Shown piece after piece: positions 1 to 8,374 of a stretch of DNA of 64,000 nucleotides. The DNA is from Tahibacter harae (GTDB taxonomy: Bacteria > Pseudomonadota > Gammaproteobacteria > Xanthomonadales > Rhodanobacteraceae), in contig NZ_JANFQO010000008.1 of assembly GCF_024437735.1 (NCBI RefSeq), positions 62,001 through 126,000 of the forward strand. Direction: 5' to 3'. A program made the translations under genes and the position numbers. The number at the start of each line of letters is the position of its first letter. The stretch's first letter is position 1. The notes beneath the pieces are model-generated. The model worked only from the letters and a program-made list of their open reading frames with translations, was not told the origin of the DNA and ran no database searches.

Positions 1-53
1 TGGACGATCGCATTGCGCGCTGGGAGCGCGCAGAGCGCGCACTGGCTAACTGA
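1..53 (+). CDS. 3' end of an unidentified upstream prophage gene (partial)
   Basis: The frame starting at base 3 reads DDRIARWERAERALAN and stops with TGA at 51-53. Its codons have the GC-rich third-position bias of the neighbouring genes, and the end lies 25 bases before the holin start. Only about 16 residues are visible, so the function cannot be assigned. It may equally be a chance open frame. Confidence 0.35.
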   Translation, partial: DDRIARWERAERALAN

Positions 54-78
54 CCCATTGGCTGACGAGGGTGTCGGC

Positions 79-384
79 ATGAAACACGGAAACCACCACG
101 CCATGAGCCAGCACGATCAGACCCTGCTCGGCATGATCGCCGTCGGCGTCGCTGTTGCGTTGAGCAAGTTGTTGGTCACGGCAGAGCCCATTACCTGGCG
201 CGCGCTCGTCGGGCGCTCCCTGGTGGGCGGCACCACAGCCCTGATCTCCGGCGTTGCCCTGGCACTGTGGACGGACCTGCCGCCGCCGGCGATCTATGGC
301 CTGGCCAGCTTATGCGCGCATGTGGGCGCCGAGGGGCTGATGGCCTATGCCGGCAACTACCTCAACCGCAAGAAGGACAGCTGA
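79..384 (+). CDS. Phage holin (LydA / holin superfamily III-like)
   Basis: A 101-residue protein with two or three hydrophobic segments (about residues 15-32, 45-65 and 70-85), a short polar N-terminus and a basic C-terminus ending NRKKDS, the layout of small phage holins that form inner-membrane lesions at lysis. The start at 79 is preferred over an upstream alternative at 13 because a GAGG ribosome site lies about ten bases before it; another ATG at 103 is possible. The spanin gene begins two bases after its stop, giving a compact lysis cassette. No endolysin lies between holin and spanin, so it must be upstream of the window or elsewhere. The family call is from sequence character and context. 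Confidence 0.7.
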   Translation: MKHGNHHAMSQHDQTLLGMIAVGVAVALSKLLVTAEPITWRALVGRSLVGGTTALISGVALALWTDLPPPAIYGLASLCAHVGAEGLMAYAGNYLNRKKDS

Positions 385-386
385 CC

Positions 387-1076
387 ATGGGCGCCATGCT
401 CGGTTCGCTGCTCGGTGGCACCTGGCGCTTGCTGCGTGCTGTGCCCCTGCCTGTCTACCTGGCTGCGGCTGTGGCGCTGTGGGCCTGGCACTGGCACGCG
501 GGCGCTGTTGCCGATGCCCGCGCCGCCGGCGACATCAGCGCGCGCCAGGCGCTGTCTGTGTCGCTGATGCAGGCGCACGCCGCCGCTGCTGTGCGCTACA
601 CCCAGGCCGCTGATGCAGAGGGCAGGGCTCAGGCATTCGAGCAGGGGCTGAATCGCTGCATCGGCACGCGCACGGCCATGGACACGCTGACCCAGGCCAT
701 CCTGGGCGAGCGCGAACGCGCCCGGGCCCAGGCCGAGCGCGCCCTTACATCCACCCAGCAGGAGCTGGCCCATGCGTATGAACTCTCTGCTGACCGGTGT
801 GCTGATCAGCCTGTCCCTGCTGCTGTTATCCGGGTGCTCGATGTCGCGGCCTTTGGCCAGGCTGGCGCCGACGCCAACCCAGTCCGTGCTGGTGCCGGTG
901 CTGCAGTACGCGCCCGCACCGTCAGCGCTGACGGCACCGACCCCGATTCCTCCTCGGCCGGTACGACGTATCGAGACCTCGCAGGATGGATAGGCGTGGG
1001 CTGGGCGCCGGCGCTACACAGCTGCAACGCTGACAAGTCCGGTCTCGCCGATCTGCACACGCCCGACGCGCCCTGA
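387..1076 (+). CDS. Inner-membrane spanin (Rz-like)
   Basis: A 229-residue protein with one N-terminal signal-anchor (about residues 19-36) followed by a long Ala/Arg/Glu-rich periplasmic region with coiled-coil character (about 50-140), as expected for an i-spanin. The o-spanin is entirely nested in the +1 frame of its 3' half, the architecture of lambda Rz/Rz1. It is longer than most Rz proteins (about 150-180 residues); the extra C-terminus is low-complexity and may exist mainly to carry the nested reading frame. The ATG at 387 is chosen over an in-frame start at 267 that would lie inside the holin gene. Confidence 0.75.
   Translation: MGAMLGSLLGGTWRLLRAVPLPVYLAAAVALWAWHWHAGAVADARAAGDISARQALSVSLMQAHAAAAVRYTQAADAEGRAQAFEQGLNRCIGTRTAMDTLTQAILGERERARAQAERALTSTQQELAHAYELSADRCADQPVPAAVIRVLDVAAFGQAGADANPVRAGAGAAVRARTVSADGTDPDSSSAGTTYRDLAGWIGVGWAPALHSCNADKSGLADLHTPDAP
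772..993 (+). CDS. Outer-membrane spanin lipoprotein (Rz1-like), nested in Rz
   Basis: A 73-residue protein in an alternative frame of the i-spanin gene. It has a lipoprotein signal peptide with lipobox LLSGC and a proline-rich mature part (APTPTQ, APAPS, PTPIPPRP), the hallmark of Rz1-type o-spanins, which bridge to Rz in the periplasm and fuse the two membranes. GGAG lies seven bases before the ATG at 772; a second ATG at 778 is also possible. No homology search was possible; the call rests on lipobox, proline content, size and nesting. Confidence 0.8.
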   Translation: MRMNSLLTGVLISLSLLLLSGCSMSRPLARLAPTPTQSVLVPVLQYAPAPSALTAPTPIPPRPVRRIETSQDG

Positions 1077-1124
1077 CCGCTCCACCGACCAGGCAATCTG
1101 CCATGTTGCGTCGCAGCAACACCA

Positions 1125-1155
1125 GGGGGGCGCGGGTCCTCCCCAGGCGCCCCCC
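1125..1155. other. Perfect inverted repeat upstream of terS; cos-region or terminator candidate
   Basis: GGGGGGCGC (1125-1133) and GCGCCCCCC (1147-1155) form a 9-bp GC stem with a 13-base loop. The non-coding gap 1077-1274 between lysis genes and small terminase is where lambda-like phages often keep the cos site. There is no T-run directly after the stem, which argues against a simple terminator, though a T6 run occurs some 35 bases on, at about 1190-1195. Function is unproven. Confidence 0.4.
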
Positions 1156-1274
1156 AACCACGGGGGCAACGACTCGCGGGTTTCGACAGTTTTTTCGGAT
1201 TTCTAGGCCGCCACCACCACAAGGCTGAAATCTAAGCGGGACAAGGGCTAGATACTGGCGGGACTGGCGGATTT

Positions 1275-1802
1275 ATGGGTGAAGTGACGCATCTGGCCGA
1301 CGGCGTGATGTCGTTCTCTCTCCGCCGCCTGGCCGACGAGCTGGGAATGGACCGGGATGCCCTGCGAAAGCGCATCGCGGCCTACGGTGTGAAGCCGGCG
1401 GCACGGCGGGCCGGCCACCCGGTGTATCGGCTGCGGGACGTAATCCCGGCCCTGTACGCGCGGCCGGATGATTCGGGGGAGGACGGCCACCTCGACCCAT
1501 TGAAGATGACGCCGACGGATCGGAAGGCGCATTACCAAGCCGAGAACGAGCGGCTGAGGTTCTTGGCCGAGTGTGGACAGCTTGTGCTGGCGCCCCAGGC
1601 CAAGGACGAGTTGGCATTCGTGGCCAAGACCGTATCGCGATTTCACCGGACGCTGGCGGACACCTTCGAGCGCGATACGCGGTGCCCACCGGAGTACACC
1701 GAGGCGCTGGAGCGCTTGGTGCGTCGCCTTGGCGAAGATCTGGCGGCTGCCATCGGCGACTTTGAGGCGGGCGAGGACGACGATGTACGCATCCGCTCGT
1801 GA
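1275..1802 (+). CDS. Terminase small subunit (Nu1-like, DUF1441 family)
   Basis: A 175-residue protein with an N-terminal winged-helix/helix-turn-helix region (about residues 10-55: FSLRRLADELGMDRDALRKR, then a PVYRLRDVIPAL segment) and a helical C-terminal half, as in DUF1441/Nu1-type small terminases that recognise the packaging site and recruit the large subunit. It lies directly upstream of and overlaps the GpA-type large terminase by 20 bases. The start at 1275 fits this family; a later ATG at residue 12 (MSFSL) is possible. Confidence 0.8.
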   Translation: MGEVTHLADGVMSFSLRRLADELGMDRDALRKRIAAYGVKPAARRAGHPVYRLRDVIPALYARPDDSGEDGHLDPLKMTPTDRKAHYQAENERLRFLAECGQLVLAPQAKDELAFVAKTVSRFHRTLADTFERDTRCPPEYTEALERLVRRLGEDLAAAIGDFEAGEDDDVRIRS

Positions 1803-3897
1803 CCTTCGGGTCGAGACAGCCCCCATGTATGCGCCACCGGCCGATATCAGCGTATTCGACGCAGTATGCGAGGTGCTGCATACCGCTTCGGGTCGTTACG
1901 ACGGCGAGCTGTCGCCGTACATGCGCAAGCCGTGCGATGCCCTGGCTTCGCGCCGGCGCAAGGCGGTGGTCTTTGCCGGCCCTGGCCGCTGCAGCAAGTC
2001 CGCGGCGCTGATCGACGGCTGGACCGCGCGCAACCGCGTCTATGCGCCGGGCGACCAGTTGCTGGTGCACGCCAGCCAGGACCTGGCGCGCTACTACAGC
2101 AAGATTCGGCTGGACCGGATCATCCAGGCTTCCCCGGAGTTGCGCAGCAGGCTGTCGCCGCGCAAGCAGGACGACAATACTTTCGACAAGATCTGGCGCG
2201 CTGGGGATGTGCTGTCAATCGGCTGGCCGTCCGGCGCGCAGCTGTCCGCCCGCGATTTTCAGTACGTGGCGATCACCGAATACGACTTGGCCGACGACGA
2301 TATTGACGGCGAAGGCACGTTGTACCAACTGGCCGCAATGCGCACACAGACGTACCTGTCGGCCGGCAAAGTGGTGGTTGAATCCTCTGTGCGCCGCGAG
2401 TACCGCGACGCCAGCTGGGAGCCTCCGCCGGGCTTTCCGCACATGGCACCGCCGGCAACAGGCATCACCGCGCTGTACAACAGCGGCACGCGAAACTGGC
2501 TGTACTGGCGCTGCCCGGAATGCCATCGGCCTCTGCAGCTCCATCCGGACATCCACGTGATGTTCTGCCTGCCGCCGCTGGATCAACTGACCGACGACCT
2601 GGCCGGCGTCGAGCCGCGCACCTGGGCGAAGAAGTTCTCGAAGGTCGTCTGCCGCAACCACGGCTGTGGCGTGCCGATTGAGGAGCGCTGGAAGCGGCAG
2701 CTCAACAAAGCGTCGGTTTGGGTGCCGGACGGCTGCGCCCTGGACGAGGACAACGAGATCCAGGGCGAGGAAATCGAAACCGACATCGACAGCTATCAGC
2801 TGTCGTGCGTGGCCGCCTGCTATGCAGCATGGCCCAACATCCTCGAGAAGTACGCGGTCGCAGTGCAGTCGTATCTGAGGACCGGGTCGGAAGTGGACAT
2901 CAAATCCACAGTGAATCTTGACCAGGGCCGCGTCTATCTGCCCCTCGCGGCGCGCAAGCGCGCGAAAGACAGCGAGCTGAAAAAGCGCGCGGAGGCGCTG
3001 CCAAAACACGCGGTACCGCCGGGCGCCCGATTCCTGCTGGCGCAGGTCGATGTGCAAGCCGGTAAACAGCCGCGGTTCGATGTGCAGATCGTCGGTATCG
3101 GCCCAGGCCGCGAGCGCTGGATTGTCGATCGCTTCCCGATCAAGACATCGCGGCGACCGCTGGAGATTGTCGACGGGGTGCAGAAGTACCACCCCATCGA
3201 CCCGGCGCTGTACAGCGAGGATTGGCACCGCATCAAGGACAAGGTCGCGGCGCGGAGATACCCGCTCGGCGACGGCAGCGGCCGCACGATGCCCGTGCGC
3301 TTCACGATCTGCGACTCGGGCGGCAAGGCCGGCGTAACCGCTCGCGCATACGAATTTTTTCGTTGGTTGCGCTCCAACCCGGACAACGGCGACCTGTTCA
3401 CGCGCTTCCGCCTCTACAAGGGCGCCGAGCGCGAGAACGCGAAGACAATCGAGGAGCGGTATCCGGACGCGAGTGATCGCGCCGACCGCTTCAGCGGCGC
3501 AATCGGCGACGTGCCGGTGCTGATGGTCAACGTGACCACGCTGAAAGACACCGTGCTGAACGACGTGCTGCGCAGCACGCCGGGCCCCGGGTTCTACCAC
3601 TTCCCGAACTGGCTGCCGGATTCCTACTACCGCGAGTTCGCCGCGGAAACGCGCACAGCGAGGCGCTGGGAGCGCGTGGAAGGCAAGCCGCCCAACGAGG
3701 CAATCGACCTCGGCGTGATGTGCGAGATCGCGATTCTTCGCCTCGGCGCCGATCGCGATGAGTTCTGGCGCGACCCGCCGCCGTGGGCCAGGTCCTGGGA
3801 TGAAAATCCGGATGTGCGAGCGCATGACGCGCCGCCACCGCCACCGCCGGAGCCGCCTGCGCGGCGCCCGGCCCCGTATCTGATGGGGCACCGATGA
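1783..3897 (+). CDS. terL: Terminase large subunit (GpA family)
   Basis: A 704-residue DNA-packaging motor protein. The N-terminal ATPase carries a deviant Walker A, AGPGRCSKS (residues 65-73), and a Walker B-like stretch QYVAITEYD. Cysteine pairs around WRCPEC and CRNHGCG match the zinc-like insert of GpA terminases. The C-terminal nuclease begins near LLAQVDVQAG, where the first Asp is a likely metal ligand. The start at 1783 has a GAGGA ribosome site and overlaps terS by 20 bases; an in-frame ATG at 1825 is an alternative. The last 25 residues are a proline-rich tail. The stop overlaps the gpW start (ATGA). Confidence 0.9.
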   Translation: MYASARDLRVETAPMYAPPADISVFDAVCEVLHTASGRYDGELSPYMRKPCDALASRRRKAVVFAGPGRCSKSAALIDGWTARNRVYAPGDQLLVHASQDLARYYSKIRLDRIIQASPELRSRLSPRKQDDNTFDKIWRAGDVLSIGWPSGAQLSARDFQYVAITEYDLADDDIDGEGTLYQLAAMRTQTYLSAGKVVVESSVRREYRDASWEPPPGFPHMAPPATGITALYNSGTRNWLYWRCPECHRPLQLHPDIHVMFCLPPLDQLTDDLAGVEPRTWAKKFSKVVCRNHGCGVPIEERWKRQLNKASVWVPDGCALDEDNEIQGEEIETDIDSYQLSCVAACYAAWPNILEKYAVAVQSYLRTGSEVDIKSTVNLDQGRVYLPLAARKRAKDSELKKRAEALPKHAVPPGARFLLAQVDVQAGKQPRFDVQIVGIGPGRERWIVDRFPIKTSRRPLEIVDGVQKYHPIDPALYSEDWHRIKDKVAARRYPLGDGSGRTMPVRFTICDSGGKAGVTARAYEFFRWLRSNPDNGDLFTRFRLYKGAERENAKTIEERYPDASDRADRFSGAIGDVPVLMVNVTTLKDTVLNDVLRSTPGPGFYHFPNWLPDSYYREFAAETRTARRWERVEGKPPNEAIDLGVMCEIAILRLGADRDEFWRDPPPWARSWDENPDVRAHDAPPPPPPEPPARRPAPYLMGHR

Positions 3898-4103
3898 GCT
3901 TTACCACCGACCAGCTCGAAGCACTGGAAGTCGCGATCGCCAGCGGCACACTCAAAGTGCGCCACGGCGACCGCGAGGAAACCTTCCAGAGCCTGGATGC
4001 GCTAATCCGCCTGCGCGATCGCATCCGCGCTGAACTGGGCCTGGTCGGCGCCAACAACGGCCGCTCCGTGGGCTACGCGACGCACAGCAAGGGCCTGGGA
4101 TGA
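3894..4103 (+). CDS. Head-tail joining protein, gpW-like
   Basis: A 69-residue protein between terL and portal, the exact position of lambda gpW, which plugs the portal after packaging. The pattern LEALEVAIASG, VRHGDREETFQSLDALIRLRDRIRAELG is typical of the family: a helix, a short beta hairpin and a second helix. Start and stop overlap the neighbouring genes by four bases each (ATGA), implying translational coupling in the packaging operon. Confidence 0.8.
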   Translation: MSFTTDQLEALEVAIASGTLKVRHGDREETFQSLDALIRLRDRIRAELGLVGANNGRSVGYATHSKGLG

Positions 4104-5584
4104 ACCTGCTCGACCAGATTATTTCGTGGGTGTCGCCCGCGGCCGGCCTCGCGCGTGCGCGCCATCGCCTCCAGCTCGACCAGGTGCGCCGCTATGAGGG
4201 CGCGGCCCATGGCCGCCGCACCGACAGCTGGCTCACGCGCAGCACCAGCGCCAACGCCGAGCTGCAGCTGGCCCTGCCGAAACTGCGCGACCGACACCGC
4301 GACCTGGTGCGCAACAACGGCTGGGTACTGCGCGCCAAGCAGGCCGTGGTCGCGCACACGATCGGGCATGGCATCACGTCGAAGCTGCGCGCCAACAAGA
4401 CCGCCCAGAAGCGCTGGAACGCATGGGCAAACAGCACCGCCTGCGACGCCGACGGCCGCCACAACTGGTACGGCCTGCAAGCCCTGATCTGGGGCACGGT
4501 GTTCGAAGCCGGCGAGTGCCTGATTCGACGTCGCTGGCGCCGACCGGAAGACGGCTTCGCGATTCCGATGCAGCTGCAGGTGCTGGAGCCAGACCGTCTC
4601 GACCACAGCAAGACGGAACTGCTCGACAGCGGCCGCATCGTGCAGGGCGTGCAGTTCAATGCCTGGGGTCAGCGTATCGGCTACTGGCTGTTTCCGGAGC
4701 ATCCGGGCGACCTGATCGGTGTCGCGGCGGCGTCCGAGTTCGTCGCCGCGGCCGATATCCTACACATCTTCCGTCAGGATCGGCCGGAGCAGGTGCGCGG
4801 CGTGCCGTGGGGGGCGGCGAATATCGTCACCGTCCGCGACATGGACGACTGCGAGGACGCGTTCCTGTTCCGCCAGAAGATCGCCAACTGCCAGGTCGGC
4901 GTCATCTACGACGAAAACCCGCAGGCACCGCAGGGCCAGAATCAGCCAGCGATGTCCGAGGCCTTCCAGCCGGGGCGCTTCGATTACCTGCGCCCGGGCC
5001 AGAAGATCGCGTTCAACACGCCGCCACCGGCGAGCGATATCAACCCGATGCTGCGGCACTACCTGCTGCGCATTGCCATGACCTATGGCATCACCTACGC
5101 CGCCCTGACAGGCGACCTGACGCGGGTCAATTTCAGCTCTGGCCGCATGGGCAATATCGACATGGGCCGGAACATCACGCAGTGGCAGTGGCTCACGCTG
5201 GCGCCGCAGCTGCTCGACCCTGTCGTCGCGTGGTTCGGCGAAGCCCTGGCAATGACCGGCATGGCCGTGCGCGACCTCATCGCCGACCACGGCATGCCGC
5301 GGCGCGAGATGATCGACCCGGGCAAGGAGATTGCCGCGATCGTTGCAGCGATCCGTGCGGGATTGACTACGCTGCCGGCCGCGCTGCGCGAGCTGGGCGA
5401 GGACGCCGACGAGCTTCTCGATGAGTACGCCGCGACGAACGCCGTGCTCGACAAGCTCGGCCTGAAGCTCGACAGCGACCCGCGCAACGGCACGGCCAAG
5501 GCCTCGAAATCCGGCGCCCGCAGCAAGCGGCGCGTCACCACGCGCGCGAAGTCGCGCCCCGCCGCCGCCGCCAAGGCCGCATAG
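4100..5584 (+). CDS. Phage portal protein (lambda gpB family)
   Basis: A 494-residue portal protein that would form the dodecameric ring at one capsid vertex for DNA entry and tail attachment. Family-typical stretches are visible: RDLVRNNGWVLRAKQAVVAH near residue 75, TVFEAGECLIRRR, the VLEPDRLD motif, IFRQDRPEQVRGVPW, and the late YGITYAALTGDLTRVNFSS segment. The C-terminal 40 residues are Lys/Arg/Ala-rich. It starts four bases inside gpW. The usual ClpP/S49-type protease gene does not follow; an HK97-type protease is fused to the capsid gene instead. Confidence 0.9.
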   Translation: MNLLDQIISWVSPAAGLARARHRLQLDQVRRYEGAAHGRRTDSWLTRSTSANAELQLALPKLRDRHRDLVRNNGWVLRAKQAVVAHTIGHGITSKLRANKTAQKRWNAWANSTACDADGRHNWYGLQALIWGTVFEAGECLIRRRWRRPEDGFAIPMQLQVLEPDRLDHSKTELLDSGRIVQGVQFNAWGQRIGYWLFPEHPGDLIGVAAASEFVAAADILHIFRQDRPEQVRGVPWGAANIVTVRDMDDCEDAFLFRQKIANCQVGVIYDENPQAPQGQNQPAMSEAFQPGRFDYLRPGQKIAFNTPPPASDINPMLRHYLLRIAMTYGITYAALTGDLTRVNFSSGRMGNIDMGRNITQWQWLTLAPQLLDPVVAWFGEALAMTGMAVRDLIADHGMPRREMIDPGKEIAAIVAAIRAGLTTLPAALRELGEDADELLDEYAATNAVLDKLGLKLDSDPRNGTAKASKSGARSKRRVTTRAKSRPAAAAKAA

Positions 5585-5595
5585 GAGAAACAGCA

Positions 5596-7539
5596 ATGCC
5601 ACAGCTCAACCAGCGGCAGCGGGTCGAGGGCCCGCCGCTTGCGCGCGCCGTCGCGGTCGATGCGTCGGCGGTGAACCGCGAAACCCGAACGGTGCGACTG
5701 TCGTTCTCCAGCGAGGATGCGCTCGTGCCGCGCTACAACTGGTGGGACGAGGCGTGGCTGGAGCGCCTCGGCCACAAAGACGACGAGGTTGACCTCTCGT
5801 TCATCGACAGCGGCAATGCGCCGGCGCTGTGGGGCCATGATCGCTGGTCGCGCAGCAGCATGGTGGGCGTGGTCGAAAAGGCCTGGATCGAGGGCTCGCG
5901 CTGCCTCGCCGACGTTCGCATTTCGCAGCGCGAGGACGCTGACAGCCTGCTCACGGATATCGAAGACGGCATCGTCCGCAATGTCAGCGTCGGTTACACC
6001 ATCTCCGAGCGCACCCTCGTCAAGCAGAACAAGGACGGGCCCGACGAATACCGCGTCACCAGCTGGCGCCCCCTGGAAATTTCATTCGTCCCGCTCCCGG
6101 CGGACGAGAGCGTAGGAGTCGGCCGGTCCGACGACGCCACGCCGCACCGTCGTTACATCGTGACCACCATCGAGGAAACGAAAATGCCGAACCCCGTGCA
6201 GAATCCGCCGGCACCGCAGCCGGATGTGACTGCCGTCGCCGCGGAAGCGGCCCGCGCGGCCGTGGCCGCCGAGCGTGCGCGCACCGCCGAGATCCAGGCC
6301 CTGGTCGCGCGCCACGACCTGGGCGAGCAGTTCCTGCGCGAAGCCCTGGCCGGCGCCGACACCATCGACGCCATTCGCGCGAAAGCGCTCGAAGCGATGG
6401 CCGCGCGCCAGCCGACCTACCTGCCGTCGATGCGTATCCCGGTCGACCAGCAGGACAAGCAGCGCGCCGCCGCCACGGCGTGGCTGCTGCACCGCGGCGG
6501 CGAGCGCATCGACGTCAAGGAGCTGGACGGCAACAACTACCGCGGCATGTCGCTCCTGGACGTCGCCCGCGAATGCCTGCAGCAGCGCGGCATCAGCCCC
6601 CGTGGCATGACAAACACCGAGATCGCGGCGCGCGCGGTTGCGCACAGCACCAGCGATTTCCCGATCGTCATGCAGAACGTGATGCACAAGACGATGGACG
6701 CTGCCTACCTGTCCATTCCGTTCGTCTGGCGTGAGTTCTGCGCCATCGGCAGCCTCAGCGACTTCCGCCCCCACTATCGTTACCGGATGGGCAGCTTCGG
6801 CAACCTCGCCGAAGTAAAAGAAAACGGTCTGTTCACCTACGGCACGCTCTCGGATGCCGAGCGCGAAAGCATCGTCGCGAAGACGAAGGGAAAGCTGCTG
6901 AGCATCAGCCGCCAGATGATCATCAACGATGACCTGGGCGCCTTCATCGGCCTGACCCGCGAAATGGGCCAGGGCGCGGGCCGAACCGTCGAGGACGATG
7001 TTTTCTCGCTGCTGCTGAGCAACCCCAACACCGGCGATGGTGGCGCGCTGTTCAACGCGACCGCGAACACCACGCCCGGCGGCCACGCGAACCTCAACGC
7101 CTCCGGCGCCGCGCCCACGGTTGCCGGCTTCGACGCCGCGCGCCAGGCCATGGCGGTGCAGCGCAACGTCGGCGGCACCGACTACATCAGCGTCAGCCCG
7201 GCGATCTGGCTGGGCCCGGTGTCGCTCGCCGGCCAGGCCAAGGTCGTCAACGAGGCGCAGTACGACATCGACCAGAGCAACAAGCAGAACTACCCGAACA
7301 AGAGCCGCGGGCTCGTGCAGAAGGTGGTCGAGTCGCCGCGCCTGACTGGCAATCAGTGGTACCTGTTCGCCGACCCGCGCATCAGTGCCGTGCTGGAAGT
7401 GGGCTTCCTCAATGGCCAGCAGACGCCGTACTCGGAAATGAAGGAGGGATTCGAACAGGACGGTGTGACCTGGAAGATCCGCCACGACTACGGCGTCGCC
7501 GCCGTGGGCTTCCGCGGCGCGCACAAGGTGACCTGGTAA
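5596..7539 (+). CDS. Prohead protease / major capsid protein fusion
   Basis: A 647-residue polyprotein. Residues about 1-180 resemble HK97-type prohead serine proteases: a His in PALWGHDRW (H81), a Ser in VRNVSVGY (S131), and the closing motif EISFVPLPADESVGVGRS. Residues about 190-290 are an Ala/Glu-rich linker (scaffold-like delta domain). Residues about 300-647 are a Mu gpT/HK97-fold capsid protein with NDDLGAFIGLTREMGQGAGR and a C-terminal FEQDGVTWKIRHDYGVAAVGFRG strand pair. AGGAGA lies nine bases before the ATG. Such fusions are known in databases; the protease is presumed to free the capsid subunit during maturation. The cleavage site was not located. Confidence 0.88.
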   Translation: MPQLNQRQRVEGPPLARAVAVDASAVNRETRTVRLSFSSEDALVPRYNWWDEAWLERLGHKDDEVDLSFIDSGNAPALWGHDRWSRSSMVGVVEKAWIEGSRCLADVRISQREDADSLLTDIEDGIVRNVSVGYTISERTLVKQNKDGPDEYRVTSWRPLEISFVPLPADESVGVGRSDDATPHRRYIVTTIEETKMPNPVQNPPAPQPDVTAVAAEAARAAVAAERARTAEIQALVARHDLGEQFLREALAGADTIDAIRAKALEAMAARQPTYLPSMRIPVDQQDKQRAAATAWLLHRGGERIDVKELDGNNYRGMSLLDVARECLQQRGISPRGMTNTEIAARAVAHSTSDFPIVMQNVMHKTMDAAYLSIPFVWREFCAIGSLSDFRPHYRYRMGSFGNLAEVKENGLFTYGTLSDAERESIVAKTKGKLLSISRQMIINDDLGAFIGLTREMGQGAGRTVEDDVFSLLLSNPNTGDGGALFNATANTTPGGHANLNASGAAPTVAGFDAARQAMAVQRNVGGTDYISVSPAIWLGPVSLAGQAKVVNEAQYDIDQSNKQNYPNKSRGLVQKVVESPRLTGNQWYLFADPRISAVLEVGFLNGQQTPYSEMKEGFEQDGVTWKIRHDYGVAAVGFRGAHKVTW

Positions 7540-7564
7540 CCGGCGCCGAAACCACCATGCAATG

Positions 7565-7600
7565 CGACGAGTGGCCCGCCTTGAGCGGGCCTCGTCGTTT
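7565..7600 (+). terminator. Hairpin after the capsid gene (attenuator or terminator)
   Basis: CGACGAG-GGCCCGC pairs with GCGGGCC-CGTCG across a CTTGA loop, with a small bulge, and is followed by TTT. It sits in the 75-base gap between the fused capsid gene and the decoration protein, so it may set the capsid:downstream expression ratio or protect the mRNA end. Confidence 0.6.
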
Positions 7601-7614
7601 CTGGAGAACCGAAA

Positions 7615-8001
7615 ATGGCAAAGAATCTCGTACAGGACGGCGGCATCATCGCCTGGACCAACGTCAGCGGCGCGAACGTCGTGTCGGGCCAAGTCATCAA
7701 GGTCGGGCACACCATCGGCGTCGCGCTCGTCGACATCGCCACCAACGCGACCGGCAGCGTGGACTGCACGCCCGGCCGCGTATTCACCGCGCCCAAGGTC
7801 TCGGCGGCGGTGTTCGTGGCCGGCGAAAAGCTGCTGTGGGACGTGAGCGCAAACAGCGGCGCCGGCGCCTTCGACGACAGCGCGGCCACGCCCGCCACGG
7901 GCGATCTGCTGGGGGCCGTAGTGGCCGTGCTTCCCGGCACGAACACGGAAACCACCTGCACTGTGATGCTCACCCCGGGCAACGCGACCCTGACCGCATA
8001 A
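7615..8001 (+). CDS. Capsid decoration protein (DUF2190 family)
   Basis: A 128-residue beta-rich protein directly after the major capsid gene, where lambda-like phages keep gpD-type cement proteins. The opening AKNLVQDGGIIAWTN, the VSGQVIKVGHTIGVALVDIA stretch, the GVFTAPK-like VFTAPKVSAAVF and the ending GDLLGAVVAVLPG...TVMLTPG match the DUF2190 pattern, a small beta-barrel that trimerises on the capsid surface. GGAG lies about twelve bases upstream. The gene is bracketed by two strong hairpins, fitting high-level independent expression. Confidence 0.8.
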   Translation: MAKNLVQDGGIIAWTNVSGANVVSGQVIKVGHTIGVALVDIATNATGSVDCTPGRVFTAPKVSAAVFVAGEKLLWDVSANSGAGAFDDSAATPATGDLLGAVVAVLPGTNTETTCTVMLTPGNATLTA

Positions 8002-8011
8002 CCACCTATCG

Positions 8012-8035
8012 GGCGGCCGGCCAGCGCCGGCCGCC
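8012..8035 (+). terminator. GC-rich hairpin after the decoration gene
   Basis: GGCGGCCGGC (8012-8021) and GCCGGCCGCC (8026-8035) form a perfect 10-bp stem with a four-base loop, ending just before the ribosome site of the next gene. There is no T-run, so it may act as mRNA stabiliser or translational control rather than as a true terminator. Confidence 0.5.
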
Positions 8036-8047
8036 TGGAGCCAACCC

Positions 8048-8374
8048 ATGCCCGCATCCACCGCTTTTGCTGCCCGTTTCGACGAGCGGCACCATTCGCG
8101 CTTTGCCCACCGCGGCATGGGCGCCGGCACCGGCCAGTACACCGCGCCGGGCGCTGACACCAGCACGGACGCGCGCGTCTACATCAACCGCTCGCAGAGC
8201 ACGGTAGGCGAGTACCAGCAGCAGGTGGTCGACGTCGTGACCATCGAATACTTCCTCGCCGACGTGGTGCCGGCAGTTGACGGCGTGCTGGTGCTCGACG
8301 GCGAAACCTGGATCAACGATTCGGAGACCAACAACGATGGCTCGCTGAGCACATGGGCGGTGCGCCGTGGCTGA
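8048..8374 (+). CDS. Putative head-tail connector (gpFII-like position)
   Basis: A 108-residue protein between the decoration protein and a tail-terminator-like gene, the place where lambda has FII. Small and beta-rich (DARVYINRSQSTVGEYQQQV, VDGVLVLDGETWINDSE), it resembles head-tail joining proteins in size and pattern but has no motif that settles the family. Its last eight bases overlap the GTG start of the next gene. Confidence 0.5.
   Translation: MPASTAFAARFDERHHSRFAHRGMGAGTGQYTAPGADTSTDARVYINRSQSTVGEYQQQVVDVVTIEYFLADVVPAVDGVLVLDGETWINDSETNNDGSLSTWAVRRG

Noticed and set aside
6082-8166. 694-residue minus-strand frame across capsid and decoration genes
   Set aside because: Antisense shadow of recognised genes; it spans two genes and a hairpin and has no ribosome site or family features.
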